The notes below the pieces were generated by a model. The model ran no database searches. It saw only the letters and a list, made by a program, of their open reading frames with translations, and was not told the DNA's origin. From Eikenella exigua (GTDB lineage: Bacteria; Pseudomonadota; Gammaproteobacteria; Burkholderiales; Neisseriaceae), in NCBI RefSeq assembly GCF_008805035.1, contig NZ_CP038018.1, positions 310,001 through 374,000 on the forward strand: a DNA stretch of 64,000 nt, read 5' to 3'. Shown one piece after another: positions 1-9,300 of this stretch (positions are counted from its first letter, which is position 1; the number at the start of each line of letters is the position of its first letter). The translations under genes were made by a program, and so were the position numbers.

Positions 1-20
1 GCCACCATACACAAACCATC

Positions 21-341
21 ATGACCGAGACCGAATTTTTGCGCTATTCCGACCAATTGTTTGCCTACATCGAAGACCAGCTCGACCAGTGCGGCGCCGA
101 TTTCGACTGCGAACACAACGGCAATGTGCTCACCATCGAGGCCGATAACGGCACGCAGATTATCGTAAACCGCCACACGCCGAACCAAGAGCTGTGGATT
201 GCCGCCAAAAGCGGCGGCTACCACTTCGCCCTGCGCGACGGCGAATGGCGCTCCACCCGCGACGGCAGCGGTTTTTTCGCCATGCTGAACGAAGTGCTGG
301 GCGAGGCGGCGGGCGAAACGGTGGAGATTGAGCCGCTGTAG
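21..341 (+). CDS. cyaY: CyaY, bacterial frataxin
   Basis: 106 residues, the usual length of bacterial frataxin, a cytosolic iron-binding regulator of IscS-driven Fe-S cluster assembly. The first helix (about residues 5-35) is rich in Asp/Glu, as expected for the acidic iron- and IscS-binding ridge. The family signature of a Trp-containing strand followed by GGYHF is seen at about residues 57-70 (ELWIAAKSGGYHF). The ATG lies 20 bp into the window, so its promoter is outside. A DUS-pair terminator follows directly and separates it from the convergent membrane protein gene. Identification is by motif and length; confident. Confidence 0.93.
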   Translation: MTETEFLRYSDQLFAYIEDQLDQCGADFDCEHNGNVLTIEADNGTQIIVNRHTPNQELWIAAKSGGYHFALRDGEWRSTRDGSGFFAMLNEVLGEAAGETVEIEPL

Positions 342-360
342 TTTGATCCGGATGCTTGGT

Positions 361-403
361 AAAGGCTACCTGAAAATCGATTGTAGATTTTCAGGTAGCC
401 TTT
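361..403. terminator. Inverted DUS pair, bidirectional terminator
   Basis: Perfect 18-bp arms at 361-378 and 386-403, each holding an AGGCTACCTGAA uptake sequence, with a 7-nt loop. The arms begin with AAA and end with TTT, so transcripts from either side (cyaY and the convergent membrane gene) would end in a hairpin plus a short U run. Confidence 0.8.
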
Positions 404-408
404 ATCCA

Positions 409-975
409 TTAAGGCCGCCGCTTGATTTTATGCAATATCATGCCGATAACGAAGGTGCAGAGCAGCAGGCCGAAGGCTGCGGGCAGGATAACGGCGTAGC
501 CCGCCGCCCGGCCGTAACGGATGCTCCACAGGATTTTGCCTGCGGCAGCTGCGGCTAGGCAGAACAGCCCGAGGCGTGGTTTGCGCTGCCAGAAGGCGGT
601 GGCAATCAGCGTCAGGCTCAGGGCAACCATGCCCGATGCCAAGACTTTGGCCGTATTCCAGCCGCCGAGCAGGAAGTTTTGCTCCATGGCCAAAAACTGC
701 TGGATGCGTTCGTTTGGATAGTCGGGTGGGGGAAACCAAAACATACTGCTGAGCAGCAGCAACAAAGTAGCCCAAATACCGGCGTGGCTGCGGCGGTAGG
801 CTGCGAGGCAGAAGGGGATGAGGAACAGCGGGCGGATGTACCAGCTCAGGGGGTTATGATGCCGGGCGAATGCCCAATAGAAAAAACGGCTGTCGGCAAA
901 AAAAGCGGTAATCAGGGCGGCGCTGAGCAGGGCGAATAGGATGGCGGCTGCGCGATCGATGGCGGATCGGTTCAT
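409..975 (-). CDS. Hypothetical integral membrane protein
   Basis: 188 residues. I do not recognise the family. The sequence is strongly hydrophobic, with about six membrane segments near residues 10-28, 45-61, 66-83, 108-130, 133-149 and 157-182, and a basic C-terminus (HKIKRRP) that is probably cytoplasmic. No catalytic motif is visible. It is convergent with cyaY and sits alone between two inverted DUS pairs, so it is probably monocistronic. The ribosome site is weak. Overlapping frames on the other strand lack membrane or domain logic. The coding call is fairly safe; the function is unknown. Confidence 0.7.
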   Translation of the reverse strand: MNRSAIDRAAAILFALLSAALITAFFADSRFFYWAFARHHNPLSWYIRPLFLIPFCLAAYRRSHAGIWATLLLLLSSMFWFPPPDYPNERIQQFLAMEQNFLLGGWNTAKVLASGMVALSLTLIATAFWQRKPRLGLFCLAAAAAGKILWSIRYGRAAGYAVILPAAFGLLLCTFVIGMILHKIKRRP

Positions 976-988
976 AAGGGCGGATATA

Positions 989-1031
989 AAAGGCTACCTG
1001 AAAACGGTTTGGATGTTTTCAGGTAGCCTTT
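989..1031. terminator. Inverted DUS pair, terminator-like
   Basis: 17-bp perfect arms at 989-1005 and 1015-1031, each containing AGGCTACCTGAA, with a 9-nt loop and flanking A/T runs. It lies just past the end of the rRNA methyltransferase gene (minus strand) and before the membrane protein gene, so it would terminate the former. Confidence 0.75.
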
Positions 1032-1034
1032 GCT

Positions 1035-1979
1035 TTAGCGGTGTTTGATTGTCCAGCAGCGGTGGATTTTGCGGTTGCGGAAGTCTTCGGGCACGGATTG
1101 GCGGCTGATTTCGGCTACGGCATGGCGTTCGGCCACGGCGGGTTCGAGCTCGAAGCTGCGCAGGTTGTTGGAAAAATAAAGCGTGCCGCCGGGTTCGAGC
1201 AGCTGCATGGCTTCGCGGATGAGGCGGGGATGGTCGCGCTGGATGTCGAGGATGTCGAGCATTTTTTTGCTGTTGGAAAAGCTGGGCGGGTCCATCACGA
1301 TGAGGTCGAAGCGTTTGCCTTCGGCGGCGGCGGTTTGCAGGTATTGGAATACGTCGGCGCGGATGATGCGGTGCTGCTCGGGGTTGATGCGGTTGAGCTC
1401 GAAGTTGCGCCGCGCCCAATCGAGATAGGTGTTGGACAAATCGACGGTTTCGCTGCTAACAGCGCCGTCGGTGGCGGCATATACGCTGAAGCTGCCGGTG
1501 TAGGAGAAGAGGTTGAGGAAGCGTTTGCCTTGGGCTTCGCTGCCGACGAGGGCGCGGGTGTTGCGATGGTCGAGAAAGAGGCCGGTGTCGAGGTATTTGT
1601 CGAGGTTTACCCAGAAGGCGCGGCCGTTTTCGTGCACGATAAAATCTTCGCCGCTGCGGCCGGTTTTTTCGTATTGGCTGCTGCCGCGCTGGCGGCTGCG
1701 CTGTTTGAGGTGGATGTGTTCGGCGGGAAAGCCGGTGATGAATTGCACGGCTTCCACCACTTCGGCCAGCCAGGCTTCGTATTCGGCATGCTGCATGATC
1801 CAGCCGGTGTCGTATTCCTGCAGGTGGACGTGGTTGCCGTAGATGTCGATGGCGAAGGGGTATTGCGGGATGTCGCGGTCGTAGAGCCGCCAGGCTTCGA
1901 TATTTTGCCGGCGCGCCCATTTGATGAGGTGTTTGGCGTTTTTGCCCAGCCGGTTGGCAAAGGCGGTGATTTCGCTCAT
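1035..1979 (-). CDS. rlmK: RlmK-like 23S rRNA methyltransferase (class I SAM-dependent)
   Basis: 314 residues, matching the C-terminal (RlmK) half of E. coli RlmKL, which makes m7G2069 in 23S rRNA. Here it stands alone, without the THUMP/RlmL half, as is common in betaproteobacteria. SAM-binding motif I is FLNLFSYTGSFS (about 154-165). Motif IV is DPPSFSNSKKM (230-240), characteristic of this group. The N-terminal part (about 1-130) carries the conserved GNHVHLQEYD-type strand region. An acidic motif II residue follows in SSETVDLS. RlmI is the main alternative, but the NSKKM motif favours RlmK. Confidence 0.8.
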   Translation of the reverse strand: MSEITAFANRLGKNAKHLIKWARRQNIEAWRLYDRDIPQYPFAIDIYGNHVHLQEYDTGWIMQHAEYEAWLAEVVEAVQFITGFPAEHIHLKQRSRQRGSSQYEKTGRSGEDFIVHENGRAFWVNLDKYLDTGLFLDHRNTRALVGSEAQGKRFLNLFSYTGSFSVYAATDGAVSSETVDLSNTYLDWARRNFELNRINPEQHRIIRADVFQYLQTAAAEGKRFDLIVMDPPSFSNSKKMLDILDIQRDHPRLIREAMQLLEPGGTLYFSNNLRSFELEPAVAERHAVAEISRQSVPEDFRNRKIHRCWTIKHR

Positions 1980-2474
1980 GTGAGGCTACCTGAAAAGTGG
2001 AAAAAGGAGTGCGGCTATTTTACGGTTAATTGCCCCGTCGCTCCAAACGGGCAACTGTGGCTTTCAGGTAGCCTTTTCGGTAGATAGGTGTAAATCCAAA
2101 GATTTTGCTTGACCGATTCCAAGCAAACGCCTAAGATGCCGCCTCTTTTTTGTTCGAAGCCATCGTCTTCAGCCCCCGCAGTTTTACAGCTGCGTCTGTT
2201 TGCCGCATTTTGCGTGCAATCCTTCTCTGCTTCGCAGGTTGTCGCCGATGCCACTCCAAGCGCTTTGCTTGCGACAATCTTTTGCGTAACATCCAGCGGT
2301 TGCCCTCACTTTCTTTGCTGCATGAGCCCGTTTTGCCGTACTGCCTGTACTGTTTGCGGCCTGCCCTAGTATGGAAAGCGAAGGAATCCCGCTTCTTTCT
2401 GTTAGCGCATCCTTTTGCTTCGCGGCTGCCCGTTTTGTGCGGGCGGAAAGTATTGTTGTCCTTTTTGGAAACAC
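1980..2474. other. Intergenic stretch with DUS and decayed repeat
   Basis: About 495 bp without a convincing gene, between the divergent methyltransferase and helicase genes. It holds two DUS (1982-1993 and 2064-2075 on the other strand), a hairpin with TTTGCTTG arms (2104-2127), and a Correia-like core fragment (about 2333-2366, GCCGTACTGCCTGTACTG) without recognisable ends. ORFs here are Cys/Leu-rich and look spurious. The helicase promoter should be in the last part, but no clear box is visible. Confidence 0.5.
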
Positions 2475-3773
<1,299 letters not shown>

Positions 3774-3787
3774 TATGGCTGAACAAT

Positions 3788-3823
3788 TTCCCCCTGCTGG
3801 GCGAACCGACGCAGTAGGGGGAA
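3788..3823 (+). terminator. Hairpin terminator after the helicase gene
   Basis: A 12-bp GC-rich stem (TTCCCCCTGCTG against CAGTAGGGGGAA, one G-T wobble) with a 12-nt loop, 14 bp after the helicase stop. It is followed by a short, weak T-rich stretch (gttttag). It does not contain a DUS, unlike most terminators in this window. Confidence 0.6.
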
Positions 3824-4365
3824 GTAAGCGTTTTAGTTATGGCCGGTTTGTAGAAGCTGGCTGTAAATAATAAAGGCTACCTGAAACTTGAGAAGCGGCA
3901 TGAAAGATAGCCGTATGGTTTCAGGTAGCCCTTAGTTTGGCTTGAGCGATTTGCTTGGCTTGTTTGTTCGGCTTACAGTAAGATGATTAGCTGTTTGGGT
4001 GTGGCGAGAACGCTTCTCTGTGTATGAACACTGTGTCGGGGAGCTGCCTCAAGCCAAACCCAAAAATGCCGCTTTCCGAGCAGCCTGTAAAACAGCCAAT
4101 CTACGGCACATTGTGCCGTAAACGTAAACCGCGGCTAAAACATCTCATTTCACGGGATGGTCTGATTTCTATTTTGAACGACGATACCGTTTGGGCTACC
4201 TGAAAAACAGATGGCGTTGCTGATGTTTGCTTTACAGTAGCCCTATTGTTTTAATTTTGTTTAGGCCTCGTTTTCAGGTAGCCTATTCCATCATTTTCCC
4301 CAACCCTGCCGCTTCGTGCTGCAGAAGAACCGTTGATAAATATCACGGATTAGGAGTGTAACTAT
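3824..4365. other. Long intergenic stretch with four DUS
   Basis: About 540 bp with no gene I can support. It holds an inverted DUS pair (3873-3884 and 3920-3931), a third DUS at about 4194-4205 and a fourth at 4273-4284. The last 20 bp carry GGAG (about 4352-4355), the ribosome site of rluB, preceded by a small GATAAATATC palindrome at about 4335-4344. No RNA gene was recognised. Confidence 0.5.
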
Positions 4366-5343
4366 ATGAAAAACCAACGCGATTCCAATAAACGCAATCC
4401 GCGCCGCGCCGATGAAAAAGCTTCAGCTAGCCCTAAGCGCCAGCAGCGGCCTGAAATGGAGAAAGCACCAAAAACCCGCGTGGCACGGGCAAAAAAGCTT
4501 GCGGTGCGCCCGGGCAACCAAAAAGTGCAGAGCCAAGTGCGCCGTTTGCAGGAGCAGCGTTCCGATTTGAGCGGCATCGAGCCGGTGCGCCTGCAAAAGG
4601 CGCTGGCCGCTTCGGGCGTAGGTTCGCGCCGCGAGATGGAGGAGTGGATTCAAAACGGTTGGGTAACGGTGAACGGCAAGGTGGCGCAGCTGGGCGATAA
4701 GGTGCAGCCGGAAGACCAGGTGTTGGTGAAAGGCAGCGTCATTAAGTTGAAATGGCCAGATAGGCTGCCGCGTATCATATTGTATTACAAGCAGGAAGGT
4801 GAGATTGTGTCGCGCGACGACCCGCAAGGGCGCGTGAGCATTTTCGACCGCCTGCCGCAGGCGGCGAGCAGCCGTTGGGTGGCCATCGGCCGCTTGGACA
4901 TCAATACCAGCGGCCTGCTGATTCTCACCACTTCCGGCGAGCTGGCCAACCGTTTTGCCCACCCGAGCTTTGAGGTGGAACGTGAATACGCAGTGCGCGT
5001 GTTGGGCGAGCTGGGCATGGATGAGATGCGCCTGCTTGCGAGCGAGGGCGTGATGCTGGAAGACGGCCTGGCGCGGGTGGAACGCATTCACAGCCAGGGC
5101 GGGGAAGGCGCGAACAAATGGTATAATGTGGTGCTCAAAGAGGGGCGCAACCGCGAAGTGCGCCGCATTTTCGAGCATTTCGGCCTTACCGTGAGCCGCC
5201 TGGTGCGCACTGGGTTTGGGCCGATTGGTTTGCCCAACCGATTGAAACGCGGGCAGTTTTATGAGCTGAACGCGGCGGAAGTGGCCTCGGTGATGAAATG
5301 GGCGGATTTGCCGCTGCCGGACAGCCGCCGCCGGCATGGCTGA
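4366..5343 (+). CDS. rluB: 23S rRNA pseudouridine synthase RluB (position 2605)
   Basis: 325 residues. The N-terminal ~70 residues are Lys/Arg-rich and low-complexity, a common extension in the RluB/RluF group. An S4 RNA-binding domain (about 73-120, VRLQKALAASGVGSRREME) is followed by the RsuA-family catalytic domain. The signature GRLDINTSGLL (175-185) contains the catalytic Asp178. The product modifies U2605 in the peptidyl-transferase region. A good AGGAG site precedes the ATG. It lies upstream of recO in the same direction with a DUS between (5362-5373), so co-transcription is possible but unproven. Confidence 0.92.
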   Translation: MKNQRDSNKRNPRRADEKASASPKRQQRPEMEKAPKTRVARAKKLAVRPGNQKVQSQVRRLQEQRSDLSGIEPVRLQKALAASGVGSRREMEEWIQNGWVTVNGKVAQLGDKVQPEDQVLVKGSVIKLKWPDRLPRIILYYKQEGEIVSRDDPQGRVSIFDRLPQAASSRWVAIGRLDINTSGLLILTTSGELANRFAHPSFEVEREYAVRVLGELGMDEMRLLASEGVMLEDGLARVERIHSQGGEGANKWYNVVLKEGRNREVRRIFEHFGLTVSRLVRTGFGPIGLPNRLKRGQFYELNAAEVASVMKWADLPLPDSRRRHG

Positions 5344-5412
5344 TGGCATGCTGCCAATTAAAGGCTACCTGAAAAATTAAATAGCCGCTTTCCCATTGTT
5401 CTTTAACGAGTT

Positions 5413-6153
5413 ATGAAGCAGCCCAACCGTATCGATTCCCAGCCGGCGTTTTTGTTGTCGGCTACGCCGTGGCGCGAAACCAGCCTGCTGGCGGAGCTGT
5501 TTAGCCGCGATTACGGGCGGGTGGCGGTGGTGGCGCGCAGCGCGCGCAAACGGCAGAGTGAATTACGCGGCGTATTGGTGCCGTTCGTGCCGGTTCAGGT
5601 AGCCTGGTATGGCAAGGAAGAACTGAAAACGCTACATCGCGCCGAATGGCTGGGCGGCTGGCCGCAGCCGCAGGGCAGGGCGCTGCTGAGCGGGCTGTAT
5701 GTGAATGAGTTGGTGCAGAAACTCACTGCCCGAGAAGACCCGCAGCCCGCGTTGTATGCAACCTTGCGAGAGGTGATGCGTACTTTGTGCACCGAGCCGA
5801 ATCATGCTGCCGTGCTGCGCCGTTTTGAGTGGACCTTGCTCACGTTGGCGGGCTACGCCCCGGATTTGCAGAAAGACAGCGCAGGTTGTCCGGTGGGAGC
5901 AGACCGGCAATACTGGCTGCGGCCGGAACATGCGGTGCTGCCGTTGGAGCAGCGGCATAGCCTGACGCCGGTAGAAGTGCAGCCAGGGGTGGTGGTGGAT
6001 GGCGATGTGTTGATTCAGCTGCAAAACGGCGAATTTACTGATGCCGCCGCTTTGCAGCAGGCCCGCCGGATTACGCGCCTGCTGCTGGATTTTCGCCTGT
6101 CGGAAGGGATTAAATCGCGGCAGGTGTTGCAGCAGATACAGGCTTTCAGGTAG
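5413..6153 (+). CDS. recO: DNA repair protein RecO
   Basis: 246 residues, typical for RecO, which loads RecA on SSB-coated single strands in the RecFOR pathway and helps recombine transforming DNA. The N-terminal OB fold (about 8-82) has the expected pattern: PAFLLSATPWRETSLLAEL, then SARKRQSELRG. The helical C-terminal domain contains the LRRFEWTLL segment. No four-cysteine zinc site is seen. An in-frame DUS encodes VQVAW (about 61-65), so the uptake signal lies inside the gene. The stop is reached as a further DUS begins (6144). The recO-pdxJ order is common in proteobacteria. Confidence 0.92.
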   Translation: MKQPNRIDSQPAFLLSATPWRETSLLAELFSRDYGRVAVVARSARKRQSELRGVLVPFVPVQVAWYGKEELKTLHRAEWLGGWPQPQGRALLSGLYVNELVQKLTAREDPQPALYATLREVMRTLCTEPNHAAVLRRFEWTLLTLAGYAPDLQKDSAGCPVGADRQYWLRPEHAVLPLEQRHSLTPVEVQPGVVVDGDVLIQLQNGEFTDAAALQQARRITRLLLDFRLSEGIKSRQVLQQIQAFR

Positions 6154-6368
6154 CCTTTGTATCTGAATAAGCGGTTAATCGAGCGCCAATTTTTCGTTCC
6201 CTGCTTGCAAGTATAGGAAATTATGGCGCTTAAGTGATGATTTGTATGGTTGCGGTGTTGACCGTACCTTGGAAAAGCTTTGTGGTAATGGCATGCTGGT
6301 TGCTAGATATAGCTACAGCGTGAGTCATAAAGCTAAATTGCCAAATTCGATACCCGAAAGGAAAGAAT

Positions 6369-7100
6369 ATGCTGTTGGGCGTTAATATCGACCACGTTGC
6401 CACTTTGCGTAATGCACGCGGTACGCGCTATCCCAGCCCGTCGGAGGCAGCTTTGGTTGCCGAAACTCATGGCGCGGATTTGATTACCCTGCATTTGCGT
6501 GAAGATCGCCGCCATATCAAAGATGCAGACGTATTTGCCATCAAACAGGCAATCCGCACCCGTATGAATTTGGAAATGGCGCTGACGGCAGAAATGCTGG
6601 ATAACGCTTTGCAGGTGCAGCCGGAAGATGTGTGCATCGTGCCAGAGAAACGGCAGGAAGTAACCACTGAAGGCGGCTTGGATGTGTTGGCGCAACAGCA
6701 GACAGTAGCGGAGTTTACGCAGCAATTAAATGCTGCCGGCATCCGCGTTTCGTTGTTTATCGATGCAGATGAGCAGCAAATCAAGGCTGCTCGTGATGTT
6801 GGCGCGCAAGCCATTGAACTGCATACCGGCGCATATGCCGATGCAACTTCGCATACCGCTCGACAAAGCGAGTTGTTGCGCTTGGAAGAGGCAGCCTATT
6901 TTGCTTCTGAACTGGGTTTGGTGGTCAATGCCGGGCATGGTTTGACGATTCACAACGTAGCGCCGGTAGCACGGATTTTGCCGATTCGTGAGCTGAATAT
7001 TGGCCATGCGCTCATTGCGCAAGCTGTGTTTTTGGGCTTACCGGAGGCGATACGCCAAATGAAGGATGAAATTTATCGGGCGCGGAGTCAGCCGGATTAG
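6369..7100 (+). CDS. pdxJ: Pyridoxine 5'-phosphate synthase PdxJ
   Basis: 243 residues, full length for PdxJ, the cytosolic TIM-barrel enzyme that condenses 1-deoxyxylulose 5-phosphate with 3-amino-2-oxopropyl phosphate to give pyridoxine 5'-phosphate (vitamin B6). The N-terminal LGVNIDHVATLRNARG is diagnostic. ELHTGAYAD (about 155-163) and NAGHGLTIHNV (about 190-200) are further conserved active-site and phosphate segments. GAAAGGAAAG precedes the ATG. It follows recO as in many proteobacteria, but acpS, the usual next gene, is absent and pilin genes follow. Base composition is visibly more AT-rich than the upstream genes. Confidence 0.95.
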   Translation: MLLGVNIDHVATLRNARGTRYPSPSEAALVAETHGADLITLHLREDRRHIKDADVFAIKQAIRTRMNLEMALTAEMLDNALQVQPEDVCIVPEKRQEVTTEGGLDVLAQQQTVAEFTQQLNAAGIRVSLFIDADEQQIKAARDVGAQAIELHTGAYADATSHTARQSELLRLEEAAYFASELGLVVNAGHGLTIHNVAPVARILPIRELNIGHALIAQAVFLGLPEAIRQMKDEIYRARSQPD

Positions 7101-7177
7101 AGGTAAGAGAAATTATAATTATGAGTTGGGATACGATTCAGAATGAAGAATAATAAGAAAAATGGAGTTTTATTGCG

Positions 7178-7576
7178 ATGAATAAATCAAACGTAAGTGG
7201 GTTTACTTTAGTTGAGCTGATGATCATTATTGCATTGATTGCTATTTTGGTTACTCTATCATATCCAAGTTATGAGGCTTTCATGCGAAGGGTTCATATG
7301 GAGGAGGCCAAGGCAAGTATCATGGTAAAGGCTAGGGATATGGAGCGCTTATATGCCAGTAAAAGGACCTTTACCGATTCAAGTAGCCCAGCGACAGATC
7401 CGGTTGATACGGAGTACTTTACTATTGATTTCGCACCAGGTAGTCCCAAGGCAGATAGCTACGAAATTATTGCAAAACCGAAAAATCCTCGTGAAACGCA
7501 AGCTCTTTACTACAATAGCATAGGTATTCTCAGTCGTTGCAATGCCTCTACAATGCAGGACTGCGAGCAATACTAA
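7178..7576 (+). CDS. Type IV pilin-like protein (minor pilin)
   Basis: 132 residues. An 8-residue leader ends in Gly, followed by FTLVELMIIIALIAIL, the class IVa prepilin site with Glu5. PilD would cut before Phe9. After the hydrophobic helix comes a PilE-family region (MERLYASKRTFTD) and a C-terminal cysteine pair (C in LSRC and in QDCEQ) able to form a disulfide loop. It is shorter than a major pilin and sits 76 bp upstream of comP, to which it is related in layout. It is probably a minor pilin or a diverged ComP/PilE paralogue; its role is inferred only. The gene is AT-richer than its surroundings. Confidence 0.82.
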   Translation: MNKSNVSGFTLVELMIIIALIAILVTLSYPSYEAFMRRVHMEEAKASIMVKARDMERLYASKRTFTDSSSPATDPVDTEYFTIDFAPGSPKADSYEIIAKPKNPRETQALYYNSIGILSRCNASTMQDCEQY

Positions 7577-7652
7577 TAGTAACAGGATATTTCATTTTTT
7601 TCTAAAGCCGTTTATACTGCGTGTCCTAATAATTATCTAAAGGAGTAGCAAT

Positions 7653-8123
7653 ATGAACGGTTTATCTGTTTTCACCAAACGCGGTTTCACACTGATGGAG
7701 CTGATGATCATTATTGCCATAGTGGCGATTTTGGCAGCCATTGCGTATCCTTCATACCAATCGTTTGTGCGAAAATCCCGTTTGGAAGAGGCGAATGCTG
7801 CTTTGTTGGAAAATAGTCGGGCGATGGAGCGTTTCTATACGAGAAACCGCACTTTTAAAGCCACTTCCACTACTTGGCCGGTGTTGGCGGTTAGTCAAAC
7901 GCAGCATTTCTGTATTAAATTCCAAGGTAATGCACGTGGGGTGTTGGGAGACAAATATACAATTAAAGCCGTGGCCTTTGATGTAAATAAAGAGCCACGG
8001 GTTTTGTTGATAAACCAAGATCAAACCGTGCGGATTTGCCAAAGAAGTCGTAGCCGTTGCGATAATAAAGAGGTATTTTCTGGAGGTAATAATATCGACC
8101 AAGAATGCGAATTACTGCATTAG
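7653..8123 (+). CDS. comP: ComP, minor pilin and DUS receptor for DNA uptake
   Basis: 156 residues. An 11-residue leader precedes FTLMELMIIIAIVAIL (prepilin cleavage, Glu5). The body matches Neisseria ComP as I recall it: ALLEN..AMERFY, FKATSTTWPVL, HFCIKF, NARGVLGDKY, KAVAFD, then ICQRSRSRC and QECELL. All four cysteines of the two ComP disulfides are present. ComP is the pilus subunit that binds the uptake sequence in an electropositive groove; here the disulfide loop is rich in Arg (QRSRSR). RBS AAAGGAG is upstream. Its expected ligand, AGGCTACCTGAA, surrounds it. The paralogue upstream may be co-expressed. A generic PilE-like pilin is the alternative, but the match is extensive. Confidence 0.88.
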   Translation: MNGLSVFTKRGFTLMELMIIIAIVAILAAIAYPSYQSFVRKSRLEEANAALLENSRAMERFYTRNRTFKATSTTWPVLAVSQTQHFCIKFQGNARGVLGDKYTIKAVAFDVNKEPRVLLINQDQTVRICQRSRSRCDNKEVFSGGNNIDQECELLH

Positions 8124-8205
8124 TTTCCTTTTATTTAAATTCAAATTTTGATGAGTATTGTAATCTTACTTGCAACAAAAAATCCAAAATGCCGATTATG
8201 CTCGC

Positions 8206-8467
8206 ATGATTCAAAACAATACCGCCCCATTTAGCCCAGGAGAAACCGAACTGCTGGCTGAAATCTTGAGTGGTACGAATTTGATATGGTGTATATGGTG
8301 CAGCAGCAGGCGGTGATGCAGCAGTCCCGTTTCGATCCGGATGCTTTCCACCAAGATTTGACGATAAAGACGTAACCGGCATTTGCCCGCATTGCATCAA
8401 CCCGCCCATGCCGCCGTTGCGTGATTATCTGGTGTGGCGGCAAACGCTGGCTAAACAGGCTACCTGA
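8206..8467 (+). pseudogene. Decayed small gene, two frameshifts
   Basis: A short reading frame starting MIQNNTAPFSPGETELLAEIL breaks after about 21 codons. It continues in a second frame as EWYEFDMVYMVQQQAVMQQS and RFDPDAFHQD, then in a third as KDVTGICPHCINPPMPPLRD and YLVWRQTLAKQAT. The joined peptide is about 85 residues with a CPHC pair, and its pieces look like real protein rather than random translation. The final stop TGA belongs to a DUS (8457-8468). I do not know the family. The lesions could be mutation or sequencing error. Confidence 0.45.
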
Positions 8468-8484
8468 ACATTTCAGGTAGCCTG
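8456..8484. terminator. Inverted DUS pair
   Basis: 13-bp arms CAGGCTACCTGAA (8456-8468) and TTCAGGTAGCCTG (8472-8484) with a 3-nt loop, 43 bp upstream of the exonuclease III start. There is no T run, so termination is uncertain. Confidence 0.55.
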
Positions 8485-8526
8485 CTTCCCTGTATAATCA
8501 AGCAATAACTTTATTTGGAAATACCC

Positions 8527-9300
8527 ATGCGCATTATTTCTGCCAACGTAAACGGCATCCGTTCTGCCTATAAAAAAGGCTTCCACCAATACCTTGCCGC
8601 GAGCGGCGCCGATATAGTTTGCGTGCAGGAGCTCAAGGCTCAAGAAGCCGATTTAGATGACAGCATGAAAGCCCCGCACGGTATGCACGGCGTTTGGCAT
8701 TGTGCTGAAAAGCGCGGCTATTCCGGCGTGGCGCTGTATAGCAAACGTGAGCCAGACCGCGTGCAAACCGGCATGGGCATTGCCGAATTCGATGCCGAAG
8801 GCCGCTTCGTGCAGGCTGATTTTGGCAATTTGTCGGTGATTTCGCTCTACCTGCCGTCCGGCAGCAGTTCGGAAGAACGCCAGCAGGTGAAGTTCCGCTT
8901 CTTAGAAGCCTTCTATCCGATGCTGCGCGAGCTGCAAATCCAAGGCCGCGACATCGTGATCTGTGGCGATTGGAATATTGCGCACCAAAACATCGACTTA
9001 AAAAATTGGAAAGGCAATCTGAAAAACTCCGGCTTCTTGCCTGAAGAGCGCGAGTGGATCGGCAAAGTGATTGCCGAACTCGGCTGGGTGGATATTTGGC
9101 GCACGCTCTATCCCGAAACGCCCGGCTACACCTGGTGGAGCCAGCGCGGCCAGGCCTATGCCAAAGACGTGGGCTGGCGTATCGACTACCAAATGGCCAC
9201 GCCCGCTCTGGCCGAGCGCGCCCGCTCCGCCCATGTTTATAAGCAGGAGAAATTCTCCGATCACGCCCCGCTGGTAGTGGATTACGATTATCCGCTGTAG
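8527..9300 (+). CDS. xthA: Exodeoxyribonuclease III (AP endonuclease)
   Basis: 257 residues from the ATG at 8527. A TTG 12 bp upstream is in frame, but TTTGGAA there is better read as the ribosome site. The protein begins MRIISANVNGIRS, with the conserved Asn of the metal site. VQELKAQ supplies Glu35, GDWNIAHQNIDLKNWKGN the Asp/Asn cluster, and SDHAPLV the catalytic His near the end. ExoIII/Nape-type enzymes cleave at abasic sites in base-excision repair and trim 3' ends. The gene is flanked by DUS on both sides and is probably monocistronic. Confidence 0.93.
   Translation: MRIISANVNGIRSAYKKGFHQYLAASGADIVCVQELKAQEADLDDSMKAPHGMHGVWHCAEKRGYSGVALYSKREPDRVQTGMGIAEFDAEGRFVQADFGNLSVISLYLPSGSSSEERQQVKFRFLEAFYPMLRELQIQGRDIVICGDWNIAHQNIDLKNWKGNLKNSGFLPEEREWIGKVIAELGWVDIWRTLYPETPGYTWWSQRGQAYAKDVGWRIDYQMATPALAERARSAHVYKQEKFSDHAPLVVDYDYPL

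Noticed and set aside
1041..2087. 348-codon frame opposite the RlmK-like gene
   Set aside because: Low-complexity Ala/Val/Gly translation; the opposite strand has clear SAM-methyltransferase motifs.
2333..2366. A further Correia-like element before the helicase gene
   Set aside because: Only the core words are present (GCCGTACTGCCTGTACTG); no terminal repeats could be found, so it is at most a fragment.
8131..8409. 92-codon minus-strand frame after comP
   Set aside because: The plus strand holds a more sensible decayed gene; the minus frame has no ribosome site or known pattern.
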